From positions 1 through 22,618 of the IMG/VR virus record IMGVR_UViG_3300021181_000043: 22,618 bases of DNA; one strand, 5' to 3'. The position numbers and the translations under genes were made by a program. Each line of letters opens with the position of its first letter. The first letter of the stretch is position 1. The stretch comes from a virus. The notes below the pieces were generated by a model, which ran no database searches, was not told the DNA's origin, and worked only from the letters and a program-made list of their open reading frames with translations. This document shows positions 1-6,859 of the stretch, piece by piece.

Positions 1-460
1 TCACCTTTCCATCGATCGCAAGATGGATTGGGGACACGCCGCTTGCTCCCGACACTTCGGCAAAATAATTACCTGCCACGAGGGTGTTGGGACCGACGAT
101 TGCTTCCTGTCCGCCAGCGAAGTTGGACAATGGTGAGCTATCGATCAACGATCCAGCCGGAATGAACAAAGGTCCCGGGCCGGTTGTAGTGTGGTTGTTA
201 AGGCTGAATACGCCGCCCACAATCTTCTCACTACCGATGCCGCTGTCGCTTACCGACATCGTTACCACTTCTTTGACGGGCAGAGAGAACTCAAAGAACT
301 GCTCGAAGCTGATGCCCGAACCAGGGGTGTCTTCAGCCGGGAGCGCAAGGCTCTCGTTGAATACAGACCCGATGTTCTCAACGCTTACCTGAATTGCCGC
401 TTGAACTGGATTCGCACCGATTGCGGCAAGAATCGTTGCGCCTAACAAAATGCGTCTCAT
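1..460 (-). CDS. Secreted FxDxF/PEP-CTERM-like protein, 3' end beyond the window
   Basis: The frame opens at ATG 458-460 and stays open to the left edge, giving at least 153 residues without a stop. It begins MRRILLGATILAAIGANPVQA, a classic Sec signal peptide with a basic start, a hydrophobic core and an AxA-like cleavage site. The mature part is small, polar and rich in beta-prone residues. It includes FEQFFEFSLP near residue 50 and later GNYFAEVSG, which resemble the FxDxF class of PEP-CTERM exported proteins; this family call is from memory and tentative. An AGGAG lies 7 nt before the ATG, and the conserved phage promoter at 485-513 sits just upstream, so the gene has its own transcription unit. 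The C-terminus, where a sorting signal would lie, is not visible. It could be a host-derived cargo gene or a phage surface protein. Confidence 0.75.
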   Translation of the reverse strand, partial: MRRILLGATILAAIGANPVQAAIQVSVENIGSVFNESLALPAEDTPGSGISFEQFFEFSLPVKEVVTMSVSDSGIGSEKIVGGVFSLNNHTTTGPGPLFIPAGSLIDSSPLSNFAGGQEAIVGPNTLVAGNYFAEVSGASGVSPIHLAIDGKV

Positions 461-484
461 TGACTAGCTCCTGTTTAAGTCCCC

Positions 485-513
485 ATTTTAACACAGCGGG
501 GTCATCCTGTCAA
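485..513 (-). promoter_or_regulatory. Conserved phage promoter P1
   Basis: Read on the minus strand, TTGACA (508-513) is followed by the 17-bp spacer GGATGACCCCGCTGTGT and the -10 box TAAAAT (485-490). The spacer ends in TGT, an extended -10. It lies 25 nt before the start of the secreted-protein gene. Confidence 0.9.
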
Positions 514-531
514 TCCCTCTTTCTTGTATAA

Positions 532-575
532 CGGAACCCCGCGTTTGCCGGGGAGGCCGCAATTGCGGGGTTCCG
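532..575 (-). terminator. Strong hairpin after the Pro/Gly-rich gene
   Basis: The 11-nt arms 532-542 and 565-575 are perfect reverse complements (CGGAACCCCGC with GCGGGGTTCCG). They flank a 22-nt loop that can pair further. The hairpin follows the stop of the gene ending at 605 and precedes promoter P1, where an operon should end. No clear T-run follows on the minus strand, so it may be a weak intrinsic terminator or a 3'-end stabiliser. Confidence 0.6.
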
Positions 576-604
576 ACCCGAACCGTGAGGCAAACGGCTC
601 GAAT

Positions 605-1201
605 TTAGCGCCGAAGTCCCTTCGGCTGTGGGGTTGGCGGTTCAGTCGGTTCGCCGGTTCCCGGCGGCAAGCCCTGATCGGGTGCCGGTGGAGAGATTTG
701 AATCACGACGTAACGATACCCGACGCCTTGAATCCAAACCAACGCGAGTGCCTTGCCAGTTACCGTTCCTGGGGGAAGCGGCGGCCAGACTGTTCCCGGA
801 GGGGGGTCAACCGGAGGATTCGGTTCACCGGGGATCGGGGGCGCAATCGGATGGGTCGGATCAACCGGCCAGACTGGCAATTGACCAGCTTCGCCGCCGC
901 CCTCTTCCTCGATGCCGTAACCGGGATCAACCGGACGACCGGGGCGCGGAAGCCCCTGACCTGGGCGAACTGGCCGGCTTCCGGGAGGACGGTTGCCGGG
1001 ATGCTCGCCGCCCCAGCCTCCGCCTGGACGCCAATCGCCGGAACCGGGGGGCCGATTGCCGACATGTGGCGGACGCCCGCCTGGAAGCCCCTGATCGGGA
1101 TGGCCGCCTTCATCGACGCCCCAATCCGGGTCAACGGGACCCCCGCCATATCCTGGCCGTTCAATCGGGGTAATGTATGCGTAATAACCTTGTCTGGGCA
1201 T
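605..1201 (-). CDS. Pro/Gly-rich phage protein with conserved C-terminal segment
   Basis: This 198-aa protein is dominated by Pro and Gly. Short motifs such as HPDQGLPGG, PGNRPPGS and DQGLPPG recur across residues 15-130. A more ordered segment follows near residues 147-170 (GKALALVWIQGVGYRYVVIQ), and the sequence then returns to Pro-rich linker. There is no signal peptide or membrane segment. AGGAG lies 7 nt before the ATG. It is the last gene of the leftmost minus-strand operon and is followed by a strong hairpin. Proteins with this HPDQGLP-type repeat architecture occur in other phage genomes without an assigned role. The high G content of the complementary strand opens long false reading frames opposite. 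The gene call is firm; function is unknown. Confidence 0.8.
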   Translation of the reverse strand: MPRQGYYAYITPIERPGYGGGPVDPDWGVDEGGHPDQGLPGGRPPHVGNRPPGSGDWRPGGGWGGEHPGNRPPGSRPVRPGQGLPRPGRPVDPGYGIEEEGGGEAGQLPVWPVDPTHPIAPPIPGEPNPPVDPPPGTVWPPLPPGTVTGKALALVWIQGVGYRYVVIQISPPAPDQGLPPGTGEPTEPPTPQPKGLRR

Positions 1202-1262
1202 TTCTTCTCTCCTAGAACACCGCCGAGTGGCGGATTACTTGCGGCGACCCTTTTCAGGGTAC

Positions 1263-1571
1263 TTACCGCCGTGTTTCTTTTCCGTTGCCTTTTCGGACAA
1301 CATTATAGCGACGGCCTGTTTTTGATTTTTTACTTTCGGTCCACTCTTTGAACCCGAATGGAGCTTGCCAGTTTTCCATTTGTGCATTACCTCGCTGGAG
1401 GGCATGGGAAGGTCCTTCTAATGTGTGGATGAACATGACCGGAGCATTGCAGAGGCCCATCCACGCTTCAGCCTCCTCGATGCTCGGGAACGGCCCGATC
1501 ATCTTACGCGATATCAGCAGGATTCCCGGTTCGCTGCTGTGTTCCTGTATGACCTCTACTAGAAAACTCAC
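1263..1571 (-). CDS. Hypothetical protein, coupled to the Ig-like gene
   Basis: This is a 102-aa protein of unknown function. The start is GTG at 1569-1571 and overlaps the TGA of the upstream gene (GTGA, 4 nt). With no good Shine-Dalgarno of its own, translational coupling is likely. The first 60 residues look like a compact alpha/beta fold (SFLVEVIQEH, GPFPSIEEAEAWMG). The last 30 are basic and probably disordered (SKKSKTGRRYNVVRKGNGK). Two short hairpins (CCGCC/GGCGG and ACCC/GGGT) lie between its stop and the next gene. I recognise no family. Its position beside the Ig-like and Pro/Gly-rich genes suggests a shared accessory or virion role, which is inference only. Confidence 0.75.
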   Translation of the reverse strand: MSFLVEVIQEHSSEPGILLISRKMIGPFPSIEEAEAWMGLCNAPVMFIHTLEGPSHALQRGNAQMENWQAPFGFKEWTESKKSKTGRRYNVVRKGNGKETRR

Positions 1572-2125
1572 GCCACGGCGATGCCGTTGGAAATTATCGG
1601 GGCGCTTTCACCGGCAGCATTCACCGCGACTAGTTGCATCGTAACGGTTGTGCCTGAATCAGCTGCAACCAACACGTGGGTTGTCCCGGTTGCGCCAGCG
1701 ATGTTGACTGCGCCACGTCTCCATTGCCGTTGATAGCTAGTCGGGGCGTAATTCCAAGTACCCACCGTCGAACTGAGAGTGGAGCCGACTGTCGCCGTAC
1801 CCGAAATCACCGGCGGAGTGACATTCGTCGGAACTAGTACCTTGCTCATCTCGCCAGTGATCGCGTTCGACATCGCAAGATTTGACAAATTACCCGCCTT
1901 GCCTGCATTAACGTGCCTTAACACGTGGTTGGTGAAGGCCGAATTCAGCCTGTGGCCGGGGCGCAAGCCGGAAACGGCGGTCTTCTTGGTAGTGTCGTGC
2001 GTGATTGTGTCCGGATTCAGTGCCGCAGCAATTGTACTCAATTCGGTGGCGCGATTCGCGTACCACTTGTGATGCTTTACCGCCTGAACGGTGCGGTTAG
2101 TAAACGTAACTACATCCATTGACAT
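1568..2125 (-). CDS. Protein with C-terminal bacterial Ig-like domain
   Basis: This 185-aa protein has two parts. Residues 1-103 are a polar, mostly helical region I do not recognise (TVQAVKHHKWYANRATELST near the start). Residues 104-185 match the Ig-like repeat common in phage structural and bacterial surface proteins: PPVISGTATVGSTLSSTVGTW, then YQRQWRRGAVNIAGATGTT, then VAADSGTTVTMQLVAVNAAG. Such domains usually decorate virions and bind cell surfaces or glycans weakly. A GGAGAG element lies close before ATG 2123-2125; a second ATG two codons later is also possible. The downstream gene is coupled through a 4-nt overlap. A virion or tail accessory role is inferred from the domain alone. 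Confidence 0.8.
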   Translation of the reverse strand: MSMDVVTFTNRTVQAVKHHKWYANRATELSTIAAALNPDTITHDTTKKTAVSGLRPGHRLNSAFTNHVLRHVNAGKAGNLSNLAMSNAITGEMSKVLVPTNVTPPVISGTATVGSTLSSTVGTWNYAPTSYQRQWRRGAVNIAGATGTTHVLVAADSGTTVTMQLVAVNAAGESAPIISNGIAVA

Positions 2126-2181
2126 GTTGCTCTCCGTCCTTGGGAAGAGTGGGGGCCGAAGCCCCCATTACGCACGTACGC

Positions 2182-2610
2182 TTACGCTCTCGGCAATGAA
2201 CCGTCCGGATTACGGACCGGCGCTCTTTGTGGAGTTTCGGTAACTGGATGCGATATTCCCGGCACTCGCCGCCCAACATCGGGAGGCGTATTGAGAACGT
2301 CGCCAATCGGCAAGGCGTCCTTCACCAATACCGGCTGCTCTTCGATCGGACGCTGATCCTGCGAGGCTTTCCATGCCTCGACGCCCATCGTTTCGATTTC
2401 ACGACTCCGCTGCATCTGCTCATTCAGCTGTGGAGGCGCGTCTTCCATTGCGTGGCGGCGCTCTTCTCGAGCCGCCTCCCTGTCGACTCGGTGACCTTCA
2501 CCGGGGCGGCGAGGATCGCGCTCGTGCTCTGGAGCAAGATTGCCGCTCGGGTCCGCTTTCAACGCCAGGGGCGATGAAGTGGAAACGGGTCTCTGTGGTG
2601 TAGTTGCCAT
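2182..2610 (-). CDS. Charged, disordered hypothetical protein
   Basis: This 142-aa protein is rich in Arg, Glu, Pro and Asp, with almost no hydrophobic core, so it is probably largely disordered. A central stretch (REAAREERRHAMEDAPPQLN) could be helical. Its ATG at 2608-2610 shares one base with the stop of the 46-aa gene upstream (TAATG), and the purine-rich AGGAGAAGGA lies inside the end of that gene. Translation is therefore probably coupled. I recognise no family. Similar low-complexity proteins in phage structural clusters can act as assembly or scaffold-like factors, but nothing here proves it. Confidence 0.7.
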   Translation of the reverse strand: MATTPQRPVSTSSPLALKADPSGNLAPEHERDPRRPGEGHRVDREAAREERRHAMEDAPPQLNEQMQRSREIETMGVEAWKASQDQRPIEEQPVLVKDALPIGDVLNTPPDVGRRVPGISHPVTETPQRAPVRNPDGSLPRA

Positions 2611-2750
2611 TACTCTGGGTCCTTCTCCTCATCGAGACGTCCTTGAAGCGTCTCCTGCATCGTCTCAAGGTCATTTATGATGTCCTCAAGATCGATCTGC
2701 TCGGCCTCAGCCTCTTCTACTAAGGCCATTAATCTCTTCATAAAGTCCAA
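2610..2750 (-). CDS. Small acidic helical protein (46 aa)
   Basis: The frame reads MDFMKRLMALVEEAEAEQID and ends LQGRLDEEKDPE. It is strongly acidic and predicted helical with heptad-like spacing, so a short coiled coil is likely. The start chosen is TTG 2748-2750, 5 nt after a perfect AGGAGG. ATG 2739-2741 would give 43 aa but sits 14 nt from that ribosome binding site. Its stop overlaps the next ATG by one base, as expected of a real operon member. It lies just downstream of a strong hairpin with no promoter of its own, so it depends on read-through from the gene at 2816-3244. Function is unknown. Confidence 0.65.
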   Translation of the reverse strand: MDFMKRLMALVEEAEAEQIDLEDIINDLETMQETLQGRLDEEKDPE

Positions 2751-2761
2751 ATCAACCTCCT

Positions 2762-2796
2762 AAGAAAATGGGGGAGGGACTCTACGCCCTCCCCCA
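2762..2796 (-). terminator. Intrinsic terminator or attenuator
   Basis: The arms 2769-2778 and 2787-2796 (TGGGGGAGGG and CCCTCCCCCA) are perfect 10-bp complements around an 8-nt loop. On the minus strand the stem is followed by ATTTTCTTA, a T-rich tail. It comes after the stop of the 2816-3244 gene. A second, 11-bp hairpin (2798-2808 with 2818-2828) overlaps that stop. The genes downstream have no promoter of their own, so partial read-through is likely. Confidence 0.75.
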
Positions 2797-2815
2797 CGAG
2801 AAAGTTCTCGTCGTC

Positions 2816-3244
2816 TCAGAACTTTCTCTCGGCCGTCGATTCGCCCGCAGTCTCCTGCTTGGCCTTTGCAGCGGCTCCGGTCAGGGCAACCTTCGGCAGT
2901 TCGATGTCTACTGCTTCGCCGTCAATATCCCTTAGCTGACCCTCCTTGCGGACGATGGTAGCGAGCATGTTGCGAAGGGTCATCCGCGCCCGACCTTGCG
3001 AGCCGAGACGCTTGGCTTCGACCTGACCCTCGTACATCGCAACCTTGTCTTCGGGCAGCCCGTTCTCGCGGCAGAGCGTGAAGAACTTGGCGTAGTCGAA
3101 TCCTTCCTTGCCGCGGCAGATATCGTTGATGAACTTCGCGAGATCATCGCTGCCACCGTCCTTATATTTGCCGGCGTACTTCGCCGGGACAATCGACTTT
3201 TTGACCTTGGCCTCGCCGTTGCCGGTATCCGTTGCATCACTCAT
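2816..3244 (-). CDS. Recurring-domain protein, copy A (small acidic form)
   Basis: This 142-aa protein of unknown function carries one copy of a domain seen three times in this window. Residues 18-110 hold the signature: a KY..KY start, then SDDLAKFIND, ENGLPEDK, and the best-conserved part QGRARMTLRNMLATIVRK followed by G.L. The related copies are at 7650-8399 and 11764-12261. The C-terminal 30 residues are polar and probably disordered. ATG 3242-3244 was chosen because AGGAG lies 8 nt upstream; a GTG at 3251-3253 lies too close to that site. Promoter P2 is 39 nt before the start. The basic helix RARMTLRNMLATIVRK suggests nucleic-acid binding, which is inference. Copies of this domain are familiar as uncharacterised phage proteins. 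Confidence 0.8.
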   Translation of the reverse strand: MSDATDTGNGEAKVKKSIVPAKYAGKYKDGGSDDLAKFINDICRGKEGFDYAKFFTLCRENGLPEDKVAMYEGQVEAKRLGSQGRARMTLRNMLATIVRKEGQLRDIDGEAVDIELPKVALTGAAAKAKQETAGESTAERKF

Positions 3245-3282
3245 TACACTCACTCCTGTTGACTGACATTAGCGTCGCGCCC

Positions 3283-3311
3283 ATCCTACCACAGCGCGAG
3301 GTTGCTGTCAA
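3283..3311 (-). promoter_or_regulatory. Conserved phage promoter P2
   Basis: TTGACA (3306-3311), the 17-bp spacer GCAACCTCGCGCTGTGG and the -10 box TAGGAT (3283-3288), read on the minus strand. The extended -10 TGG is present. It drives the gene starting at 3244 and, by read-through, the operon down to 605. Confidence 0.9.
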
Positions 3312-3337
3312 GTCCCCCTTCTACCTTGTACGAGCAT

Positions 3338-5827
3338 TCAGAACTTATGCCTCCGTGCGCCTTTCCAAGCGACAATCTTATCGCCGACGTGCTCATTCAG
3401 GCCAAAGTCGCCGGGACCGAATTCAAACTTAGGCTCAAGCGATACTCCGATTGCATCGCCGAATTTAGCCGTCAATTCACCGATGCGCCACTTGAACCGA
3501 AGCTTGCGGCCCTTACCGGCGAATATCTCTTCCAGCATCCCGAGCTTGTCGAACTCTTCAAATACGTACAACGGGCGAGCGTTGTCGTTAATTTTCTTGC
3601 ACAATTCAGCGACTTGGGTGAGGAATTCAGTCTTGGTAAACGGCGTTGATATGTCCAAATCCTCGAATAGATAACCGTTCTCAATTATCATTCGGGCAAT
3701 CTTGCGCGGCTGGCTCAAATTGTGGAGAACGATGTCGGGTTCGCGCGACGATGAATAACGGATATCCTCGATCAGGTGTCGATTCACCGCCATCGACATG
3801 AACATTTGCATGTAGTGTTCCACGACAGTGGGCCGCTTTAGAAAAGTCGTGAAGTCATCGAAAAATGGCTTGTGCGTGATCGCCCAATCGCGGAAAGCAA
3901 TCTGGCTAAGGCCCATAAATTCGGGGGTGTAAGCCTTGGTGACGAATAGCGCGCGATCCGTTACATTCTCCTCGCTAATTCGCGGGTTCATGTCGTTCGA
4001 TGCAAACATCAAGCGGGCGTAAATGTGATAATCCCGCGCGTCGATCCCCTTTAATTCGCCGTGAGTTCTGGTGTTGCGAATCAGCAACTTGATTTCGTTG
4101 ACTGCATCCCGGCTCTTGAATCGCACTTCATCGGCGAATACAAGCATCTTACCGATAAACGGGGAGACGCTGAACCGTTCGCCGATGGATTTGCCGCTCA
4201 CCATTCCATATAGATTACCAAATAGAGCGCTACAAAATACGTTTCCCATAAAAGATTTTCCAACGCCCTGGCCCCCCACAACTACCCAAGCGATCTGCTG
4301 CTTGTCCCCGGGATGTTGAATCGTCCAAGCCAGCCACTGTTTTATCCACTCAGCCTGTTCCTTGCGGTCGCATGTGAGCCAGCCCAGAACTCTATCAAGC
4401 CGCTCTTCGCATTGCTTCATGAGGAGCAGATCGATAATGGCGGGCGGCTTATGGTTCCATCCTCGCCACGTGTTGAACACTAAGTGAGCGTCGTTGCCCT
4501 CAAACTCGTCCGGAACTACACCTTGAGAGCGCGACAATCTGAATATCTCGCCTGGGTCAATCATTGGAAACAGGTCGGCCTCGTGAACTGTCACTCGCAT
4601 CTTGCTCATCTCGAATGACTTGAACGCTTCGCGAGGCTTGCCCGCTATCATGATTGTGTCGGGCTTGTGGAACCGATAAAGATCCTCGGCATCGAATTCA
4701 AATTTGCCGACTGCGGTCTTAAATCCGATTCGGTCAATGTAACGCCCATCGTCTTTGTTATAGACGTATTGCTCGACCAGTTGCATCAGGACGTTGGTAT
4801 CAGTGCCCGGAATGCAAACGTTCCGCAGCGCTTGTACTATCTCCTCCCCCAGGAGCTTTCGCATCGCTGGCCAGCCGGGAATCTTGGCGTCCGGATTTCG
4901 GCTTAACTTGCTGCGCGCATCCTTGTAGACGCGTTTGCGCATAAACGCTTCTTCGTCCCCCGTTGCGTCGCAGATCAATTGAAGCAGCGATTCAGCGATA
5001 TCATCGGTGTCAATCGGACAGCGAACCTCCTGAGACAGCTGCTCGCTGTTATTCATGGCGTAGCTTTCATCGACTACGCGAGCGAGCCATCCGTTGAATT
5101 GGAGGGCGGTTTGCTGTCGGGTTCCGGCGACCCATTGAGGCTTGATGAGGTAGAGGATGGTGCCGAAAGCGATTGCTCGAATGAGCCAATCAAAATTAAC
5201 GCTTCTTGGAGTTGTCTGCGTAAGCTCATTAAGAGACTTAGCGACGCTTCCTTGTCCGTTCCACCATACCGAAATATCAGCTCGACTTCCCTCAACATAG
5301 ATAGAGCCAGGAACAACAGTCTGCTTTGCATCTGCGGATTGATTGTCCCCAGATCGAATTTCAGTATAGAACTTTTGATTCTTAATTCGTACTGGCTTCG
5401 GCTCAAATCGCTTGAAGTCTTCGAACGAGCGCGCTTCCTCTTCCGGGAGTTGGACGAGGAGGTGACACGGCGCTCCGACACTCCGTCTACCAAATGCCAA
5501 TCGGCAATCGACGCCTACGTGTTGCATGGCTTGGTGGATGCACTTGTTGTAGTCCGAATCGTCACCGTCAATGTCGATATCAACCCAGCCTTGCTGCAGG
5601 TTGAATCCGACGTTATTCCACTTGAATAGCTCATTATCAATCCAATCCTGCAAGTTGGTGTCGAGATACTTACTCGCCGACCAGTTGTCATTGACTGGAA
5701 TCTTGCTCGTCGAGCGGAGGTAGACAGCCCCCACCTTGACTATTTCACGATTTACTGAGGTTGTTATCGCCCTTTGGGTATTGACAGCGGACCATTCGTC
5801 GGCTGATAATAGGGCAGGTGGTTCCAT
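3338..5827 (-). CDS. Primase-polymerase / SF3-type replicative helicase
   Basis: This 829-aa replication protein should synthesise primers and unwind the phage replication fork. The N-terminal half looks like an archaeo-eukaryotic primase (prim-pol) domain: WVDIDIDGDD at 81-90 gives the catalytic D.D motif, GRRSVGAPCH at 113-122 the second motif, and QTVVPGS near 169-175 the third. A middle region of about 300 residues links to the helicase. There the Walker A motif is GGQGVGKS (518-525), the Walker B region is MLVFADEV (561-568), the sensor motif is LMFASND (606-612), and R625 in TDRAL is a candidate arginine finger. This arrangement fits DUF5906-type phage primase-helicases. AAGGA lies about 7 nt before the ATG. 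It is alone downstream of promoter P3, behind a long structured leader that can hide its ribosome binding site. No separate DNA polymerase is seen in the window. Confidence 0.93.
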   Translation of the reverse strand: MEPPALLSADEWSAVNTQRAITTSVNREIVKVGAVYLRSTSKIPVNDNWSASKYLDTNLQDWIDNELFKWNNVGFNLQQGWVDIDIDGDDSDYNKCIHQAMQHVGVDCRLAFGRRSVGAPCHLLVQLPEEEARSFEDFKRFEPKPVRIKNQKFYTEIRSGDNQSADAKQTVVPGSIYVEGSRADISVWWNGQGSVAKSLNELTQTTPRSVNFDWLIRAIAFGTILYLIKPQWVAGTRQQTALQFNGWLARVVDESYAMNNSEQLSQEVRCPIDTDDIAESLLQLICDATGDEEAFMRKRVYKDARSKLSRNPDAKIPGWPAMRKLLGEEIVQALRNVCIPGTDTNVLMQLVEQYVYNKDDGRYIDRIGFKTAVGKFEFDAEDLYRFHKPDTIMIAGKPREAFKSFEMSKMRVTVHEADLFPMIDPGEIFRLSRSQGVVPDEFEGNDAHLVFNTWRGWNHKPPAIIDLLLMKQCEERLDRVLGWLTCDRKEQAEWIKQWLAWTIQHPGDKQQIAWVVVGGQGVGKSFMGNVFCSALFGNLYGMVSGKSIGERFSVSPFIGKMLVFADEVRFKSRDAVNEIKLLIRNTRTHGELKGIDARDYHIYARLMFASNDMNPRISEENVTDRALFVTKAYTPEFMGLSQIAFRDWAITHKPFFDDFTTFLKRPTVVEHYMQMFMSMAVNRHLIEDIRYSSSREPDIVLHNLSQPRKIARMIIENGYLFEDLDISTPFTKTEFLTQVAELCKKINDNARPLYVFEEFDKLGMLEEIFAGKGRKLRFKWRIGELTAKFGDAIGVSLEPKFEFGPGDFGLNEHVGDKIVAWKGARRHKF

Positions 5828-5830
5828 TTT

Positions 5831-5917
5831 TGTGTCCTTGGGCCGCCCTTGTAGAGGCGGACCGGGGAACCCCGTCGGGTTGTGACTCCCCTGCCCGCCT
5901 CAAGCTCCAAGGACACA
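5831..5917 (-). promoter_or_regulatory. Structured 5' leader of the primase-helicase mRNA
   Basis: The arms 5831-5841 and 5907-5917 are perfect 11-nt complements (TGTGTCCTTGG and CCAAGGACACA). The start-proximal arm holds the AAGGA ribosome binding site. Nested inside are GAGGCGG/CCGCCTC (5854-5860 with 5895-5901), GGGG/CCCC (5864-5867 with 5888-5891) and AACCC/GGGTT (5868-5872 with 5877-5881). In the minus-strand transcript this makes a long hairpin that would block translation initiation, suggesting a translational switch or autoregulation. The sequence is directly visible; the regulatory role is inferred. Confidence 0.65.
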
Positions 5918-5941
5918 GAGCACGCCTCACGGCGCAGGACC

Positions 5942-5970
5942 ATCTTAGCACACCCGCGTGCGCCTGTCAA
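5942..5970 (-). promoter_or_regulatory. Conserved phage promoter P3
   Basis: TTGACA (5965-5970), the 17-bp spacer GGCGCACGCGGGTGTGC and the -10 box TAAGAT (5942-5947), minus strand, with extended -10 TGC. It gives a leader of about 108 nt before the primase-helicase. A 12-bp palindrome lies 14 bp upstream of its -35. Confidence 0.9.
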
Positions 5971-5980
5971 GTCTACCTTC

Positions 5981-6157
5981 TTACGTTCTAGAACGCATCT
6001 CCTCCAGGATCAGCTTCAAATCGACGTCGGTGAAGAACGTCATCAAGTAAGCTATCAATTCTATGTCAGCCAACTTTAACCTCATTTGTTGCCGCATGAT
6101 CTCAGCAGCCAGCAAATGCCTCGGCTCAACTGGCTTCTTGGGGGTTCGATAATGCAT
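5981..6157 (-). CDS. Small helical hypothetical protein (58 aa)
   Basis: The frame reads MHYRTPKKPVEPRHLLAAE and ends LKLILEEMRSRT. After a basic, Pro-containing start the rest looks like two amphipathic helices (EIMRQQMRLKLADIELIAYL and the C-terminal segment). ATG 6155-6157 is preceded by AGAGGA 6 nt upstream. The gene overlaps the 3' end of the winged-helix gene by 32 nt in another frame, so it is the last member of that operon. Promoter P3 follows directly. I recognise no family. The good ribosome binding site, fully open frame and operon position support it as real. Confidence 0.7.
   Translation of the reverse strand: MHYRTPKKPVEPRHLLAAEIMRQQMRLKLADIELIAYLMTFFTDVDLKLILEEMRSRT
5984..5995. 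repeat. 12-bp perfect palindrome upstream of P3
   Basis: CGTTCTAGAACG is its own reverse complement. It lies 14 bp beyond the -35 box of P3 and overlaps the last codons of the 58-aa gene. The 10-bp core GTTCTAGAAC recurs at 11582-11591. It could be an operator for a dimeric regulator, but this is weakly supported. Confidence 0.35.
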
Positions 6158-6539
6158 GCTCTATCCTCTTCCAATATCCGGTTTTCACCCGCTGAATGAA
6201 CCCAAATTTCTCGAGCCGCACGACCAGCGAATTGATGGAGTCCTTGGCGTAGTTATTTTTGACTAACGCCTCGATCAATTCGGCGGTCGTGTGAGTTTTG
6301 CCGTCGGCTAGAACTTCTATGACAACAGCGTTCATGCCCTTGGTGAGGTCCATCGGCCGCATCTTGCGCACCTTAGCAACACTATCGAACTTAACTTTCT
6401 TGAGCCTCTCAGCGAAAATGGCAGGAGGCGGCGTTTCTATCAACTCCCCCGCTGAAACGATCTCGAACGGGAGATAACGCGCTATCATCTTCATGAACTC
6501 TTCAGACGTTATCCTAATTTTCATTTCTATCTTAGCCAT
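6126..6539 (-). CDS. Winged helix-turn-helix protein
   Basis: This 137-aa protein has a C-terminal winged-helix DNA-binding fold at about residues 66-128. LTKGMNAVVIEVLADGK forms the first helix, TTAELIEALVKNNY with DSINSLVVRLEKFGF gives the helix-turn-helix, and IQRVKTGYWKRI the wing. The N-terminal 60 residues are helical and may serve in dimerisation or partner binding. AGGAG lies 8 nt before ATG 6537-6539, inside the end of the XRE-type gene, which it overlaps by 8 nt. Two DNA-binding proteins encoded side by side upstream of the replication gene suggest early transcription control. It could instead bind the replication origin. Target and partner cannot be read from sequence. Confidence 0.75.
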   Translation of the reverse strand: MAKIEMKIRITSEEFMKMIARYLPFEIVSAGELIETPPPAIFAERLKKVKFDSVAKVRKMRPMDLTKGMNAVVIEVLADGKTHTTAELIEALVKNNYAKDSINSLVVRLEKFGFIQRVKTGYWKRIEHALSNPQEAS

Positions 6540-6858
6540 TTTTGCCTCTCCTGTACCTTGCCATTTGCACTACGTGCCTTACACTCGGCTGCTCCATCGC
6601 TGGCCGAACTTGCACCGGCTCTGAATGCGGGACCACACCAAGCTTGTAGCCAAGCGCCCGCAGAACCGCGTTGATCGACGCTGCTTGCGGACGTTTGGTA
6701 GTTCCGCTAAACCAATTAACGAGCGTCGATTTCGAGACGCCTGATTGTTCGTGAATCCATTGATAGTTCACGCCCGAATCTTCATAAACGGTGCGAATCT
6801 CATCGATGATGGGGTCTTTGTCTACGAAGTTGTATGACTTGTAGGTGAACCCAGCCAT
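6532..6858 (-). CDS. XRE-type helix-turn-helix protein
   Basis: This 108-aa protein has a Cro/CI-like helix-turn-helix near residues 32-55: YQWIHEQSGVSKSTLVNWF, followed by SGTTKRPQAASINAVLRALG, the typical end of an XRE domain. The first 30 residues form an extra helix (IIDEIRTVYEDSG). The C-terminal tail is basic (RHVVQMARYRRGKNG). ATG 6856-6858 was chosen because GGAGG lies 6 nt upstream; an in-frame ATG seven codons earlier has no such site. It lies in the six-gene unit driven by P4 and overlaps the winged-helix gene. It may be a repressor or antirepressor, but no CI-like cleavage domain is present and no integrase is seen, so lysogeny should not be assumed. Confidence 0.8.
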   Translation of the reverse strand: MAGFTYKSYNFVDKDPIIDEIRTVYEDSGVNYQWIHEQSGVSKSTLVNWFSGTTKRPQAASINAVLRALGYKLGVVPHSEPVQVRPAMEQPSVRHVVQMARYRRGKNG

Positions 6859-6859
6859 C

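Noticed and set aside
524-1351. Long plus-strand open frame of 275 codons
   Set aside because: It lies opposite the Pro/Gly-rich gene; the GC-rich repeats keep all frames open. No ribosome binding site, promoter or natural composition.
1882-1910. TTGACA on the plus strand inside the Ig-like gene
   Set aside because: No matching -10 or extended motif, and no plus-strand gene downstream.
4979-5629. Plus-strand frame of 216 codons
   Set aside because: It is antisense to the prim-pol domain of the primase-helicase, whose motifs are intact.
5781-5809. TTGACA with a 17-bp gap on the plus strand
   Set aside because: The -10 would be TGATAA, the TGN extension is missing, and it points antisense inside the primase-helicase.
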